In this document: positions 1-8,061 of the stretch, one piece after another
Layout: each line of letters begins with the position of its first letter
Position numbering within the stretch: position 1 is the first letter of the stretch
Source: Chitinasiproducens palmae
GTDB taxonomy: Bacteria > Pseudomonadota > Gammaproteobacteria > Burkholderiales > Burkholderiaceae
Direction: 5' to 3'
Length of the DNA stretch: 64,000 nt
Assembly (NCBI RefSeq): GCF_900095735.1
Contig: NZ_FNLO01000001.1
Span: 666,634 to 730,633, forward strand
The notes under the pieces: model-generated
What the model saw: the letters and a program-made list of their open reading frames with translations, nothing else
Told to the model about the DNA's origin: nothing
Database searches by the model: none
Made by a program: the position numbers and the translations under genes

Positions 1-780
1 GAGCCACACCGTCGGCACGCCCGCCTCCGTCGCCTGGGCGACGATGGTGCCGAGGTTGGCCAGCTCCTCGGTCAACAATGCGCAGTCCTTCTCGGCGACC
101 CCGACAAAGCGCACCCGCAGGCAGGTCTTGCCACTGTTTGCAGCCGGTGCACGCTGCGCGTCCGGTTCGGCGCGGCTCGCCGGCGCCGCCGCGTCGGCCG
201 ATGGCGCATAGCCGGCGATCTCCTGCAATTGCGCGATCACGCGCGCCGGCGGCGCGCCCGGCTCGTCGACGGTTGCTGCCGCCACGCTGTCCGCGGCGAC
301 CGCGCCAGCGTCGTCGCCGGCGGCTGGCGCCGCTGCCACCGTGGCGTCCGCAGCATCCGGGGCATCCGGGGCATCCGGGGCATCCGGTGCCTCGCCGCTG
401 GCGATGGCGCGCAGTTTTTCGGCCAGACGCGTGCCGCGCGCTTCATCCGGCTCGCTCGATGCACGGTATGCCTGCATCTGCTCGACGAGGACGTCCTTCG
501 CTTCGAGAAAGACGTCGACCATCGCGGTCGTCAGCTGCAGCTCGTTATTGCGCGCGAGATCGAGCACCGATTCGAGCACGTGCGTGGTTTCCGTCAGCAC
601 GTTGAAACCGAACGTCGCGGCGCCACCCTTGATCGAATGCGCGGCCCGGAAGATCGCGTTGAGCTGCTCGGGATCGGGCGCATTAACGTCCAGCGCGAGC
701 AGATGCCCTTCCATGTCGGCGAGCAGTTCGTCGGCCTCGTCGAAGAAGGTCTGATAAAACTGAGTGATATCGAGCGTCAT
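1..780 (-). CDS. cheA: Chemotaxis histidine kinase CheA, N-terminal part (cut by window edge)
   Basis: Sensor kinase of the chemotaxis array that passes phosphate to CheY. The 260 visible codons start with an Hpt (P1) domain; the motif AAHSIKGGAATFGF puts the phosphorylated histidine at residue 48, the same number as in E. coli CheA. After about residue 110 comes a low-complexity Ala/Asp/Pro linker holding a 9-bp tandem repeat (PDA units, residues about 131-142), and then the beginning of what should be the P2 CheY-binding domain. Dimerisation, kinase and CheW-like domains lie beyond the left edge. It follows cheY by 80 nt in the motA-motB-cheY-cheA unit. The start is the ATG at 780; no stop occurs before the edge. 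Confidence 0.93.
   Translation of the reverse strand, partial: MTLDITQFYQTFFDEADELLADMEGHLLALDVNAPDPEQLNAIFRAAHSIKGGAATFGFNVLTETTHVLESVLDLARNNELQLTTAMVDVFLEAKDVLVEQMQAYRASSEPDEARGTRLAEKLRAIASGEAPDAPDAPDAPDAADATVAAAPAAGDDAGAVAADSVAAATVDEPGAPPARVIAQLQEIAGYAPSADAAAPASRAEPDAQRAPAANSGKTCLRVRFVGVAEKDCALLTEELANLGTIVAQATEAGVPTVWL
354..388 (-). repeat. 9-bp in-frame tandem repeat in the cheA linker
   Basis: Three exact copies of CATCCGGGG and a fourth partial copy (plus-strand reading). The unit is three codons long, so copy-number change would lengthen or shorten the Pro-Asp-Ala linker between the P1 and P2 domains without breaking the frame. Confidence 0.85.
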
Positions 781-860
781 ACCGGTTCGGGTCGCAGAGC
801 GATCGGTGAGCGGGCTTCGTAAGGATGTATGGGATGCGGGGTCGACGGCGGCGCGGTGCG

Positions 861-1244
861 TCAGCCCGGCGCCGGCGCCAGCAACTGCGCCAGCACATCG
901 GTCAGCAGTTGCGGGTCGAGCGGCTTGAGCAGCCAGCCGCTTGCGCCGGCCTCCCGCGCGCGCGCCTTGAAGCCATCGCCTTCCTCGGTGGTCAGCAGCA
1001 GAATCGGCGTGGTCGCATAAGGCGCGAGTTCGCGTAGTGCCGCGATCAGTTCCAGGCCGGTCAGGCCGGGCATGTTGTGATCGGTCAGCACCAGATCGAA
1101 CGGCGCGGATGCGGCGACCGCGCGCGCCAGCGCATCCCGTCCATCCACCGCGACGGTCGCGTCGTAACCGGCTTCGACCAGCGTGGCTTCCAGAATCAGC
1201 CGCATCGAGGTGGAATCATCGACGGCGAGTACACGCTTGCTCAT
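861..1244 (-). CDS. cheY: Chemotaxis response regulator CheY
   Basis: Single receiver domain of 127 residues with no output domain, the size of CheY. The acidic pair D9-D10, phospho-acceptor D55 (in LTDHNMPG), a Thr in LLLTTEE and the Lys of LLKPLD form the standard receiver active site. Phosphorylated by CheA, CheY binds the flagellar switch. Its ATG overlaps the motB stop by four bases (ATGA), so the two are translationally coupled, and cheA follows. A general single-domain receiver is possible, but the flagellar context makes CheY the natural call. Confidence 0.93.
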   Translation of the reverse strand: MSKRVLAVDDSTSMRLILEATLVEAGYDATVAVDGRDALARAVAASAPFDLVLTDHNMPGLTGLELIAALRELAPYATTPILLLTTEEGDGFKARAREAGASGWLLKPLDPQLLTDVLAQLLAPAPG

Positions 1245-2158
1245 GGTTGTTGTGTTCCTGACGGAGCGGAGGTAGCCGACGGCGGCCCTGCTGTATCGAG
1301 ACGAGCATCGTCGACCGACGCGGTGCGGCGCGCGGCAAGCTCGCTGCCCACGCGCCGGTTCAGCACGATGACACTGATGCGACGGTTGCGCGGGTCGTTC
1401 GCGTCGCTGTCGTTGAAGCGACTGGTCGCGGCCATGCCGACGACGCGCAACACCTTGCCATCGTCCAGGCCGCCCGCGACCAGCTCGCGCCGCGACGCGT
1501 TCGCGCGGTCCGTCGACAGCTCCCAGTTGCTGTAGCCCTTTTCGCCGCCCGCGTATGTCTGGGCGTCGGTGTGGCCGGCGACCACGATGCGGTTCGGCAC
1601 ATCGTTCAACGCATCGCCGAGCTCGCGCAGGATGTCGCGCATGTAGGGCTCGACCTCGGCACTGGCGCGCGCGAACATCGGCCGGTTCTGCGAATCGACG
1701 ATCTGCACGCGCAATCCCTCGTCCGTGACGTCCAGCATGATTTGCGACAGGAACGGCTTCAGTGACGGCTTGCCGGCGAAGCTGTCTTCGATGCGGGTCT
1801 TCAAGCGCAACAGTTGCGCGGCGTCGTCGGCCGTGGCTGGCGTGCGGCGGCTAGCGTCGCCGCGCTGCCGGTCACCGTCGCGACGCGTCGGATCGGCACC
1901 GCCGCCAGGCAGCACGTTGCTGCCCTCGCTGGTCTGCGCGCCACCCAGCAAGGCGGTCTTCAGCGGCGTCTTGAAATAGTCGGCGATGCCGCGTCCGGCC
2001 TCCGGATTGACCGAGCCCAGCAGCCACATCAGCAGGAAGAACGCCATCATCGCGGTCATGAAGTCGGCGTACGCCAGCTTCCAGCTGCCGCCATGCGTAT
2101 CGCGACGCCGGGGGTTGCCGCGTCGGATGACGATCGGGCGGTGCGCGTCCTGCTTCAT
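1241..2158 (-). CDS. motB: Flagellar stator protein MotB (copy 1)
   Basis: Stator subunit anchoring the motor to peptidoglycan; 305 residues. A short basic N-terminus is followed by one membrane helix beginning YADFMTAMMAFFLLMWLL; the proton-carrying aspartate is residue 32, as in E. coli MotB. The C-terminal half is an OmpA/MotB peptidoglycan-binding domain (GHTDAQTYAG, NWELSTDRANASRRELV, NRRISVIV). The ATG at 2158 overlaps the motA stop by four bases. The reading frame stays open further upstream, but that part lies inside motA, and the conserved MotB N-terminus begins here. Confidence 0.95.
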   Translation of the reverse strand: MKQDAHRPIVIRRGNPRRRDTHGGSWKLAYADFMTAMMAFFLLMWLLGSVNPEAGRGIADYFKTPLKTALLGGAQTSEGSNVLPGGGADPTRRDGDRQRGDASRRTPATADDAAQLLRLKTRIEDSFAGKPSLKPFLSQIMLDVTDEGLRVQIVDSQNRPMFARASAEVEPYMRDILRELGDALNDVPNRIVVAGHTDAQTYAGGEKGYSNWELSTDRANASRRELVAGGLDDGKVLRVVGMAATSRFNDSDANDPRNRRISVIVLNRRVGSELAARRTASVDDARLDTAGPPSATSAPSGTQQP

Positions 2159-3027
2159 CGCCTGCGCGCCTCGCCGCGGACCTGCTTGACGTGCGCTTCG
2201 AGTTCCGCGAAGGTCGGTCGTTCGGTGCTGAACAGCACCTTGCGGCTGAATTCGACCGCAACCGACGGGGGATAGCCGTTCAGGCTGGCGAGGATGCCGA
2301 CCTTGATGCACTGCAGGATCTTGGTCGATTCCTCGACCCGCTGTTCGATCGCCTGCGCCAGCGGCGCGATGAAGCCATATGCGAGCAGGATGCCGAGGAA
2401 GGTGCCGACCAGCGCCTGCGCGAGCAGTTCGCCGAGCCGGGCCGGCGGCAGGCTCGCCGACGCCATCGTGTGCACCACGCCCATCACCGCGGCGACGATG
2501 CCGAACGCGGGCATCGCGTCGCCGACCTTGGTCAGGCAGTGCGCGGGCATCGTGCTCTCCTGGTGATGCGTCTCGATTTCCTCGTCCATCAGGTTTTCCA
2601 GCTCGAAGGCGTTCATGTTGCCGCTCACCATCAACCTGAAATAGTCCGTCAGGAAGTCCATCAGCAATGCGTCGCCGAGGATGCGCGGATATGTCTTGAA
2701 CAACGCGCTGTCCGCCGGCGCCTCGATGTCGTCCTCGAGCGACATCAGTCCGTCGCGGCGCGCCTTCGTCAACAGCAGGAACAGCACCGCCATCAGGTCC
2801 ATGTACACCGGCTTCGTGTAGCGCGTGCGCCGCAGCAGCTGCGGCAGCGCGCGAAACGTTGCGCGGATCGCCTTGGTGTTGTTGCCGACCAGGAACGCGC
2901 CGAAGCCGGCGCCCGCGATCATCAGGAACTCGACCGGCTGCAGCAACGCCGCAAGGTGGCCGCCGGCGAGCGCATAGCCGCCGAAGACCGATACCACCGT
3001 GACCACGTAACCGAGAAAGACCAGCAC
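2155..3027 (-). CDS. motA: Flagellar stator protein MotA (copy 1)
   Basis: Four-helix proton-channel subunit of the flagellar stator; 290 residues from a GTG start at 3027. The start is chosen because MLVFLGYVV matches MotA N-termini (the second copy in this window begins MLVVVGWVV) and because a sigma28-like promoter at 3094-3120 places the transcript start near 3087, which excludes the upstream in-frame ATG at 3090. A GAGG element lies about 9 nt before the GTG. The cytoplasmic loop carries ARRDGLMSLE, containing the charged residues that contact FliG, and the PAFGIVAAVMGVVHTM and LVGTFLGILLAYGF membrane motifs are intact. Coupled to motB by an ATGA overlap. Confidence 0.93.
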   Translation of the reverse strand: MLVFLGYVVTVVSVFGGYALAGGHLAALLQPVEFLMIAGAGFGAFLVGNNTKAIRATFRALPQLLRRTRYTKPVYMDLMAVLFLLLTKARRDGLMSLEDDIEAPADSALFKTYPRILGDALLMDFLTDYFRLMVSGNMNAFELENLMDEEIETHHQESTMPAHCLTKVGDAMPAFGIVAAVMGVVHTMASASLPPARLGELLAQALVGTFLGILLAYGFIAPLAQAIEQRVEESTKILQCIKVGILASLNGYPPSVAVEFSRKVLFSTERPTFAELEAHVKQVRGEARRR

Positions 3028-3093
3028 GCCTTGCAACCTCGCTGCTAAGGGTCGGCGTGCGCGCGCTCGGCGACGCAAAGCCCGTTGCATCGT

Positions 3094-3120
3094 TTAACGG
3101 CGCGGCCGACGGAAACTAAA
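3094..3120 (-). promoter_or_regulatory. Sigma28 (FliA) promoter of motA copy 1
   Basis: Read on the minus strand: TTTAGTTT, 11 nt, GCCGTTAA. The enterobacterial FliA consensus is TAAAGTTT-N11-GCCGATAA, so 13 of 16 positions match with exact spacing. It lies 67 nt upstream of the motA GTG, between flhC and motA, making motAB-cheYA a late flagellar unit separate from flhDC. Confidence 0.82.
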
Positions 3121-3209
3121 GGGGAATTTTCGGGAACGCCGCGCGCATCGGATGCGGCGCGGCGCCGGGCGTGCGCACGCCGCGGCAGACGGCGCGCGGC
3201 GTGCGGCGG

Positions 3210-3935
3210 TCAGTGATGACCGCGCAGTTCGCGGCGCCGCCGCGCGGTGGTCTGTGCGGCGAGCAGCGCGCCGATGCCGGTCTGGACGACAGTCGGCGCC
3301 TCGGCGCAAACAGTCCCAGGCGTGCCTTGCGCGGCTTGCGCCAGCGCCGCCAATGCCTCGGGCGCGACTTCGATGGGTTCGGCGGCACGCGCTTCCGCTA
3401 CCCGTTTCGATTCCGCGGCAGCGCGCGTCTTGCCGGCTCGCGAAGGCGGCTGGCACAGCCCGCACACGGCGCCGCGCGACGGCTCGTGCGCATGGGTCAC
3501 GAACTTGCCACCGCAGCGGCTACATGGCTGGAGGCTGAGCATGCCGCTGTCGAAGAATCGCAGCAGCGTCCAGGCACGCGTCAGCCCGAGCAACGGCTCT
3601 TCGCTGCCGTTGAGCATCACGTGCTCGACGTACAGGCGGTAGGCCTTGATCGTCGATTGGATTGCGTCGCAGCCCGCTTCGTCCCGCATGAAGCAGAACA
3701 TGTTGTAGAACAGCGAGGCGTGCACGTTCGGCTGCCAGGTCATGAACCAGTCGGTCGAGAACGGCAACATTCCCTTCGGTGGCGAGACGCCGCGGACTTC
3801 CTTGTACAGACGGATGAGCCGATCCCGGCTGAGGTTGACCTCGGCTTCCAGCATCTGGAGACGGGCACCCAGTTCGATCAATTCGATCGCGAGGGTAATC
3901 TCGCGCGCTTCCGACATGACGCTCTTGATGGCCAT
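3210..3935 (-). CDS. flhC: Flagellar master regulator subunit FlhC
   Basis: Partner of FlhD in the FlhD4C2 activator of early flagellar promoters; 241 residues. It carries the family blocks [37 protein letters not shown] and [11 protein letters not shown], and the zinc cysteine pairs CSRC and CGLC that correspond to the four ligands of E. coli FlhC. The C-terminal tail is about 50 residues longer than in E. coli and Ala-rich, common in beta-proteobacterial versions. The ATG at 3935 is 8 nt after the flhD stop; the frame is open upstream but that runs through flhD. Confidence 0.95.
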   Translation of the reverse strand: MAIKSVMSEAREITLAIELIELGARLQMLEAEVNLSRDRLIRLYKEVRGVSPPKGMLPFSTDWFMTWQPNVHASLFYNMFCFMRDEAGCDAIQSTIKAYRLYVEHVMLNGSEEPLLGLTRAWTLLRFFDSGMLSLQPCSRCGGKFVTHAHEPSRGAVCGLCQPPSRAGKTRAAAESKRVAEARAAEPIEVAPEALAALAQAAQGTPGTVCAEAPTVVQTGIGALLAAQTTARRRRELRGHH

Positions 3936-3943
3936 TGCGGTCC

Positions 3944-4264
3944 TCAACCGATCTGCTCTGCGGACTGGCCGGCGAGCAAGATCGCCGCGTGGGACGCAGC
4001 AGTGTCGGCCGAGCGGGTGGCATGGGTGAGCGACGACAGCAACGCGTGATCGTCGAAGCGGAACCGGCACAGAAGCTGGCTGGATGACGCGAGGCGCACA
4101 GTCTGCGCGAGACTCAGCGCGGTCAGGACATCGGCCACTTCACTTGCCAGGCCAAGCCGGAACATCGCGCTTGCCTTGTCCTCGCGCAGCAGACGCTGGG
4201 CGAGCAGCAGGTAGGACAGATTCAGTTCCCGGACTTCGTCCAGCGTCGACTGGCTGATATTCAT
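3944..4264 (-). CDS. flhD: Flagellar master regulator subunit FlhD
   Basis: 106-residue partner of FlhC. The sequence [31 protein letters not shown] is the dimerisation part of FlhD, and the tail ([15 protein letters not shown]) matches the family. First gene of the flagellar block; flhC follows after 8 nt. A long non-coding leader lies upstream (4265-5005), as expected for a gene integrating many signals. Confidence 0.93.
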   Translation of the reverse strand: MNISQSTLDEVRELNLSYLLLAQRLLREDKASAMFRLGLASEVADVLTALSLAQTVRLASSSQLLCRFRFDDHALLSSLTHATRSADTAASHAAILLAGQSAEQIG

Positions 4265-5005
4265 TGCTTGGCTCCGCGCCGCGCCTGTGCCGCGAGAGCG
4301 ACGACAGCGGGCAACACGGGAGCCATTTTCGCGAACGGCCGAAATGGGCGATATAGGAAGGAACCGCCGACCCGCCGTAGGAGGACGGGCGCGCGCATGT
4401 AGGCGTTTTTCCTACAAACGCGCGGATAGCCTGTAACACAAGGGAATATTTGGACATGCCGGGTAATTTTGGCCGGTCGTCCACACCCCTAGGCATGACA
4501 AGAAAGTTCGCCAGCGAACCGACAGTGTCGTGAAAAACGAACACAAAACCGCGACGCCACGAATGCTTGATAGGGCAAGCGTAGATCATAACCACTTTGA
4601 CGGCCGGGAAACGTGCGTTGCCCCACACAAAAGCGTAAGAGTCTGTAACGGCGCACCGTGCTTCAACAGCCGCGTGCGACGCATCGTGGGAGCCCGCGCG
4701 CGCGCGGTGCAAACGCTGCTGGCCGCCGGCCAGCGTCGGGAAGTCAATGCCCACGGGCCGTCCGCTCGCTGGCACGCCCGACCATCCGGAATGGACGCGC
4801 GTTCGGACCGTTCGTGCCTGCCCGTGGCAGACGAAGATGGGTACGCCGAAAGCGGGATGGCTGGCGCCGCTTGCGGCCGTCGAATACTGATACAGTGGGA
4901 GCCTTGCAAAGATAACCAAACGGCCCCGAGCCGGGCCGGCAGACCGTGAGTGCGCGGCGGCGGTCCGCGACCCGGCAGCGGGGACCCGATCCGTCCATTG
5001 TCGGT
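4265..5005. promoter_or_regulatory. flhDC upstream region with a hairpin; no gene seen
   Basis: This 741-bp stretch separates divergent flhD and the EAL-HDOD gene. No frame in it has family-like protein. The part nearest flhD (about 4300-4660) is less GC-rich than its surroundings, as promoters here tend to be. It holds an inverted repeat, TGTAGG at 4398-4403 and CCTACA at 4411-4416 (7-nt loop), extended by outer CGCGC/GCGCG arms to about 4391-4424: a possible leader hairpin or regulator site for flhDC. No convincing sigma70 boxes were identified. Confidence 0.5.
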
Positions 5006-6490
5006 ATGAGATTCTCCTTCAGTTCTTCGGTTACGCAAGCGCGCAGTGCTGGAACGCTGCTTCCCGGCGACGCGGCCTTTACCGGCGGAAGCGTGGCGCT
5101 GCCACGCGTCGGCGCGGCGGAGCGACTGCCCGCCGCCGGCGACGCTGCGAACGTTCCGCACCTGGCTGCGCCGGGTAAAGCGCCGCCCCGTGCTTTGGAG
5201 AGCAGGCCGACGGATGACGGTGCCGACGGCGCAGGCGCGGGTGGCCACGACGATCCTCACGCGGAAAACGTCTATCTCGGCCGCCAGCCGATCTTGAATT
5301 CGAGCGGCTGGATCGTCGCCTACGAGCTGCTGTTCCGCTCCAGCGCAATCAACGCCGCGATCGTCGACGACAACACGCGCGCCACCTCTCACGTGGTGGC
5401 AAGCATGATCGGGCACTTCGGCATCGAGACAGTGCTGGGCGGCCACGCGGGTTACATCAACGTCAATCGCGAAGTGCTGCTCGGCGAGCTGATCACCGTC
5501 CTGCCCGCGCATCGCTTCGTTCTCGAAGTCCTCGAATCGGTCGAGATCGACGACGTCCTGCGCGCACGCTGCGCAACGCTGCGCGAGGCGGGTTTCCGGA
5601 TCGCCCTCGACGATGTTGGCTCGGCCGATACGCCGAACATGCGCGACCTGTCGGCAGTGGATATCGTCAAGGTCGATTTCGGCATTGTCGACCGCAGCGA
5701 ACTGCAGTCGATCGTCGCGCTGATACGCCGGCGCGGCCGCGTGCCGCTGGCCGAAAAGGTCGAGACGGCCGACGATTACCGGCTGGCACTGGAGCACGGC
5801 TTCCAACTATTCCAGGGCTATTACTTCGCCCGTCCGGAAGTGCTGTCGACGCGGCGTCTGGTCTCCGACCGCTCCGCCCTGCTCGCGCTGCTCGGCCTGC
5901 TCGGACGCGAGCCGGAGATCAAGCAGATCGAGGGTGAACTGAAGCGCATCCCGAAGCTGATCGTGCAATTGCTGCGCTACGCGAACAGCAACGGCCGCAC
6001 GCGCCGCGTGTCGACGTTGCGCGAAGCAACGCTCGCGGTCGGCACGCGGCAGATTGCGCGATGGGCGCAACTGATGCTGTACGCGAACGACGACGTCGGG
6101 CTGAGCATCGACGCTGACCCGGTGGTACAACTTGTCGGCACGCGGGCGCGCTTCATGGAACTGGCCGCTGACCATCTGAAGCCGATGGATGACGGCTTCG
6201 CCGACGAAGCATTCATGACAGGCGTGTTCTCGATGGCCGAAGCCATGTTCGGCGAAGGCGGCGGCGACGTGCTGAGCGAACTGCGGCTGTCGCCATGGGT
6301 GCGTGAAGCAATCGAACACCGCGGCGGCAAACTCGGCGCACTGCTCGACGTGGCCGAAGCGATCGAAAGCGGCGACGAAGCGCACATCGATCAGGTTTGC
6401 CGCGACGGCGGCTTGCTGACCGGCGAAGCGGCGACGCGGCTGGCCTTCGATGCCGTGCGCTGGATGACGCGCAACGCGCAAGCCAGCTGA
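5006..6490 (+). CDS. EAL-HDOD domain signalling protein
   Basis: Two-domain protein of the YuxH/CdgJ type. After a disordered Ala/Gly-rich N-terminus (about 85 residues), an EAL-like domain begins at YLGRQPILNSSG. The signature is ELL rather than EAL, though INVNREVL, LEVLESVEIDD, IALDDVG, VDIVKVDFG and the FQGYYFARP end are recognisable; phosphodiesterase activity is doubtful. A C-terminal HDOD domain follows (IPKLIVQLLRYANS onward). Proteins of this architecture often act in motility and c-di-GMP control, fitting its place beside flhDC. Start uncertain: ATG at 5006 (494 residues) or GTG at 4946 (514 residues); neither has a good ribosome site. Confidence 0.85.
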   Translation: MRFSFSSSVTQARSAGTLLPGDAAFTGGSVALPRVGAAERLPAAGDAANVPHLAAPGKAPPRALESRPTDDGADGAGAGGHDDPHAENVYLGRQPILNSSGWIVAYELLFRSSAINAAIVDDNTRATSHVVASMIGHFGIETVLGGHAGYINVNREVLLGELITVLPAHRFVLEVLESVEIDDVLRARCATLREAGFRIALDDVGSADTPNMRDLSAVDIVKVDFGIVDRSELQSIVALIRRRGRVPLAEKVETADDYRLALEHGFQLFQGYYFARPEVLSTRRLVSDRSALLALLGLLGREPEIKQIEGELKRIPKLIVQLLRYANSNGRTRRVSTLREATLAVGTRQIARWAQLMLYANDDVGLSIDADPVVQLVGTRARFMELAADHLKPMDDGFADEAFMTGVFSMAEAMFGEGGGDVLSELRLSPWVREAIEHRGGKLGALLDVAEAIESGDEAHIDQVCRDGGLLTGEAATRLAFDAVRWMTRNAQAS

Positions 6491-6517
6491 CGGCGACGCG
6501 CACGGGACAGGCGCCCC

Positions 6518-7654
6518 TTACACGATGCCTTGCTCCCGTGCGATCGCCGCGACGATCCGGGCGCGCGCGGCTGCGCGATCGGCCAGCCGGCTGCCCTCGC
6601 CTGCCTGATCCACCCATTCGATGAAGCGTTGCACCGCCAGCCGCGTCTGCACCGGATCGCGGCAATTCGCGAGAAACACGAACTGCGTCTTCTGGACGTC
6701 ATCGGCGAGGTAGATACCGAACGGCGCCGCGACGACCGTCGCATCCGGAAAGCCAAGCAGGCCGGTAGCCTGCGTCTCGGTTACCCCGCGGTGACAGGCG
6801 ACGAGGTGCAGCGGACCGGCAAGGCCCGCCAACCGGGTCGCCAGCCGATGGTCCTGCAGATGCGGCCGGCCAAGCTGCTCGCGCGCCGGCGCGACGGAGA
6901 AGGCGGCCGGCACCGCATGCAGTTGCACGACGATCGTGCGGCCGTCGAGCGCCAGCGCGGGCAGGCGGTCTTCGTCAGCCTTTGCAGGCCGCGCGTGTTG
7001 CCGGCCGGCCAACACGGCCTTCAGCTCGGCAACCATTGCGGCACGCCGCCCGGCGAAGTCGAGCCGACTCCACGCCAGCGCCGCGCCGAGATCGAAGCGT
7101 CCGCCTTTCGCACCCTCGGCGCCGCGTCGCGTCTGCGTCAACACCGCGTCGACGATCGCCTTCTGTACCTGCTCGCGCAATGCGGCGCGGGTCAACGCTG
7201 CGCCGCCGCGGAACCCGGCGGCCGACGCCTTGAACGCTGCGAAACGCGCGTTCCGCGCCGCCTGGGCAGGCCCGCTCGCAGGGCCGGCGTCCGGCAGCTC
7301 GATCAGTCTCACCTTGCCCGGCGCGTATTTCAGCCCCTCAGCGTACTCCGCGTGACAGATGCCGATGTCCTCGCCCGTCTTGGCCCAGCCCGCATTGCCG
7401 TTGTAGAGCACGATCAGGATGTCGCAGTCGTTCACCTGCCGCAGGCAGTGCTCCCAACTGTCCGCGGTGTGATCCAGTGCCTCGGCGTCCTCGTTGATCC
7501 AAACCTGGAACAGCTGCGCGCCAAACAGCCCGGCAGCCTCGATGTCGCGCTTCAACTCGCGTCGGACCGTCGTCAACGCGACCGGTTCGGCCTCCGAGAA
7601 CCGATCCGCGCATCGGCTGGACAGCATGACCCTGATTGGTTGACTGCTCGCCAT
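6518..7654 (-). CDS. DUF4062 domain protein, possible conflict or signalling protein
   Basis: 378 residues, ATG at 7654 with GGGAG 6-7 nt upstream. The first 120 residues look like DUF4062: an N-terminal strand IRVMLSSR, an acidic helix, WEHCLRQVNDCDILIVLYNGNAGW and a final strand KVRLIELP, a Rossmann/TIR-like plan in which a client is sized up near a (D/N)CD(I/V) motif. DUF4062 is known mainly as the N-terminal domain of STAND-type and other proteins linked to immunity or signalling. Here no P-loop NTPase follows; the remaining 260 residues are Ala/Arg-rich helical sequence with a second alpha/beta-looking part (GRTIVVQLHAV, PLHLVACHRGV, VFLANCRDP) that I do not recognise. It stands alone, divergent from the Mo transporter. 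Function unknown. Confidence 0.72.
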   Translation of the reverse strand: MASSQPIRVMLSSRCADRFSEAEPVALTTVRRELKRDIEAAGLFGAQLFQVWINEDAEALDHTADSWEHCLRQVNDCDILIVLYNGNAGWAKTGEDIGICHAEYAEGLKYAPGKVRLIELPDAGPASGPAQAARNARFAAFKASAAGFRGGAALTRAALREQVQKAIVDAVLTQTRRGAEGAKGGRFDLGAALAWSRLDFAGRRAAMVAELKAVLAGRQHARPAKADEDRLPALALDGRTIVVQLHAVPAAFSVAPAREQLGRPHLQDHRLATRLAGLAGPLHLVACHRGVTETQATGLLGFPDATVVAAPFGIYLADDVQKTQFVFLANCRDPVQTRLAVQRFIEWVDQAGEGSRLADRAAARARIVAAIAREQGIV

Positions 7655-7993
7655 CGTTCTCCCTCGGTGGTTCGGTGTAGTGCAGAAAACGCTGCGTTCA
7701 CTGCTGCGGCCACTGCTGCAGACGTGGCGCTGCATCGCAGCGGCGCGCGCACCGCCCACCCCGCGCGCCATCGCCCTGCTCGCCGTCCCGCAATAGTGCG
7801 GCTCATCGACGCCGCTGCCAAGTCCGCGCCCGCCGAAGTCCTCACTATTACGTCCCCACCGCGCCACTGCCCCGCCGCCGACGCACCGTCGGCGCGAAGG
7901 CGCGAGCGAGCGAAGGCGCGATCGCCGCTCGCGCTGTCCTCGCCCCGCGCTTGATCGGCCAGAAGCCGCACGCCTGCCGAGCAGCGGCGGTAA
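7655..7993. other. Intergenic region without recognisable gene
   Basis: About 340 bp of very GC-rich sequence between the divergent DUF4062 gene and the Mo-box. I see no protein-like frame, hairpin terminator or clear promoter boxes; the DUF4062 promoter must lie here. Confidence 0.5.
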
Positions 7994-8017
7994 CGCTATA
8001 TACTTCGATACATAGCG
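7994..8017 (+). promoter_or_regulatory. ModE operator (Mo-box) of the Mo/W transporter
   Basis: Half-sites CGCTATATA and TACATAGCG separated by 6 bp, together 24 bp with 8 of 9 positions in dyad symmetry. This is the architecture of the E. coli modABCD operator bound by molybdate-loaded ModE (half-sites of the CGTTATATT / TACATAACG type with 6 bp between). It ends 44 bp before the binding-protein ATG and would repress the operon when molybdate is plentiful. Confidence 0.9.
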
Positions 8018-8061
8018 CTTTCGTGCCACCGTCACCCAAACCAGCAAGGAGAATTCAAACA

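Noticed and set aside
3028-3090. Upstream ATG for MotA copy 1 at 3090
   Set aside because: It would add 21 Arg-rich residues unlike MotA, and the sigma28 promoter puts the transcript start at about that place.
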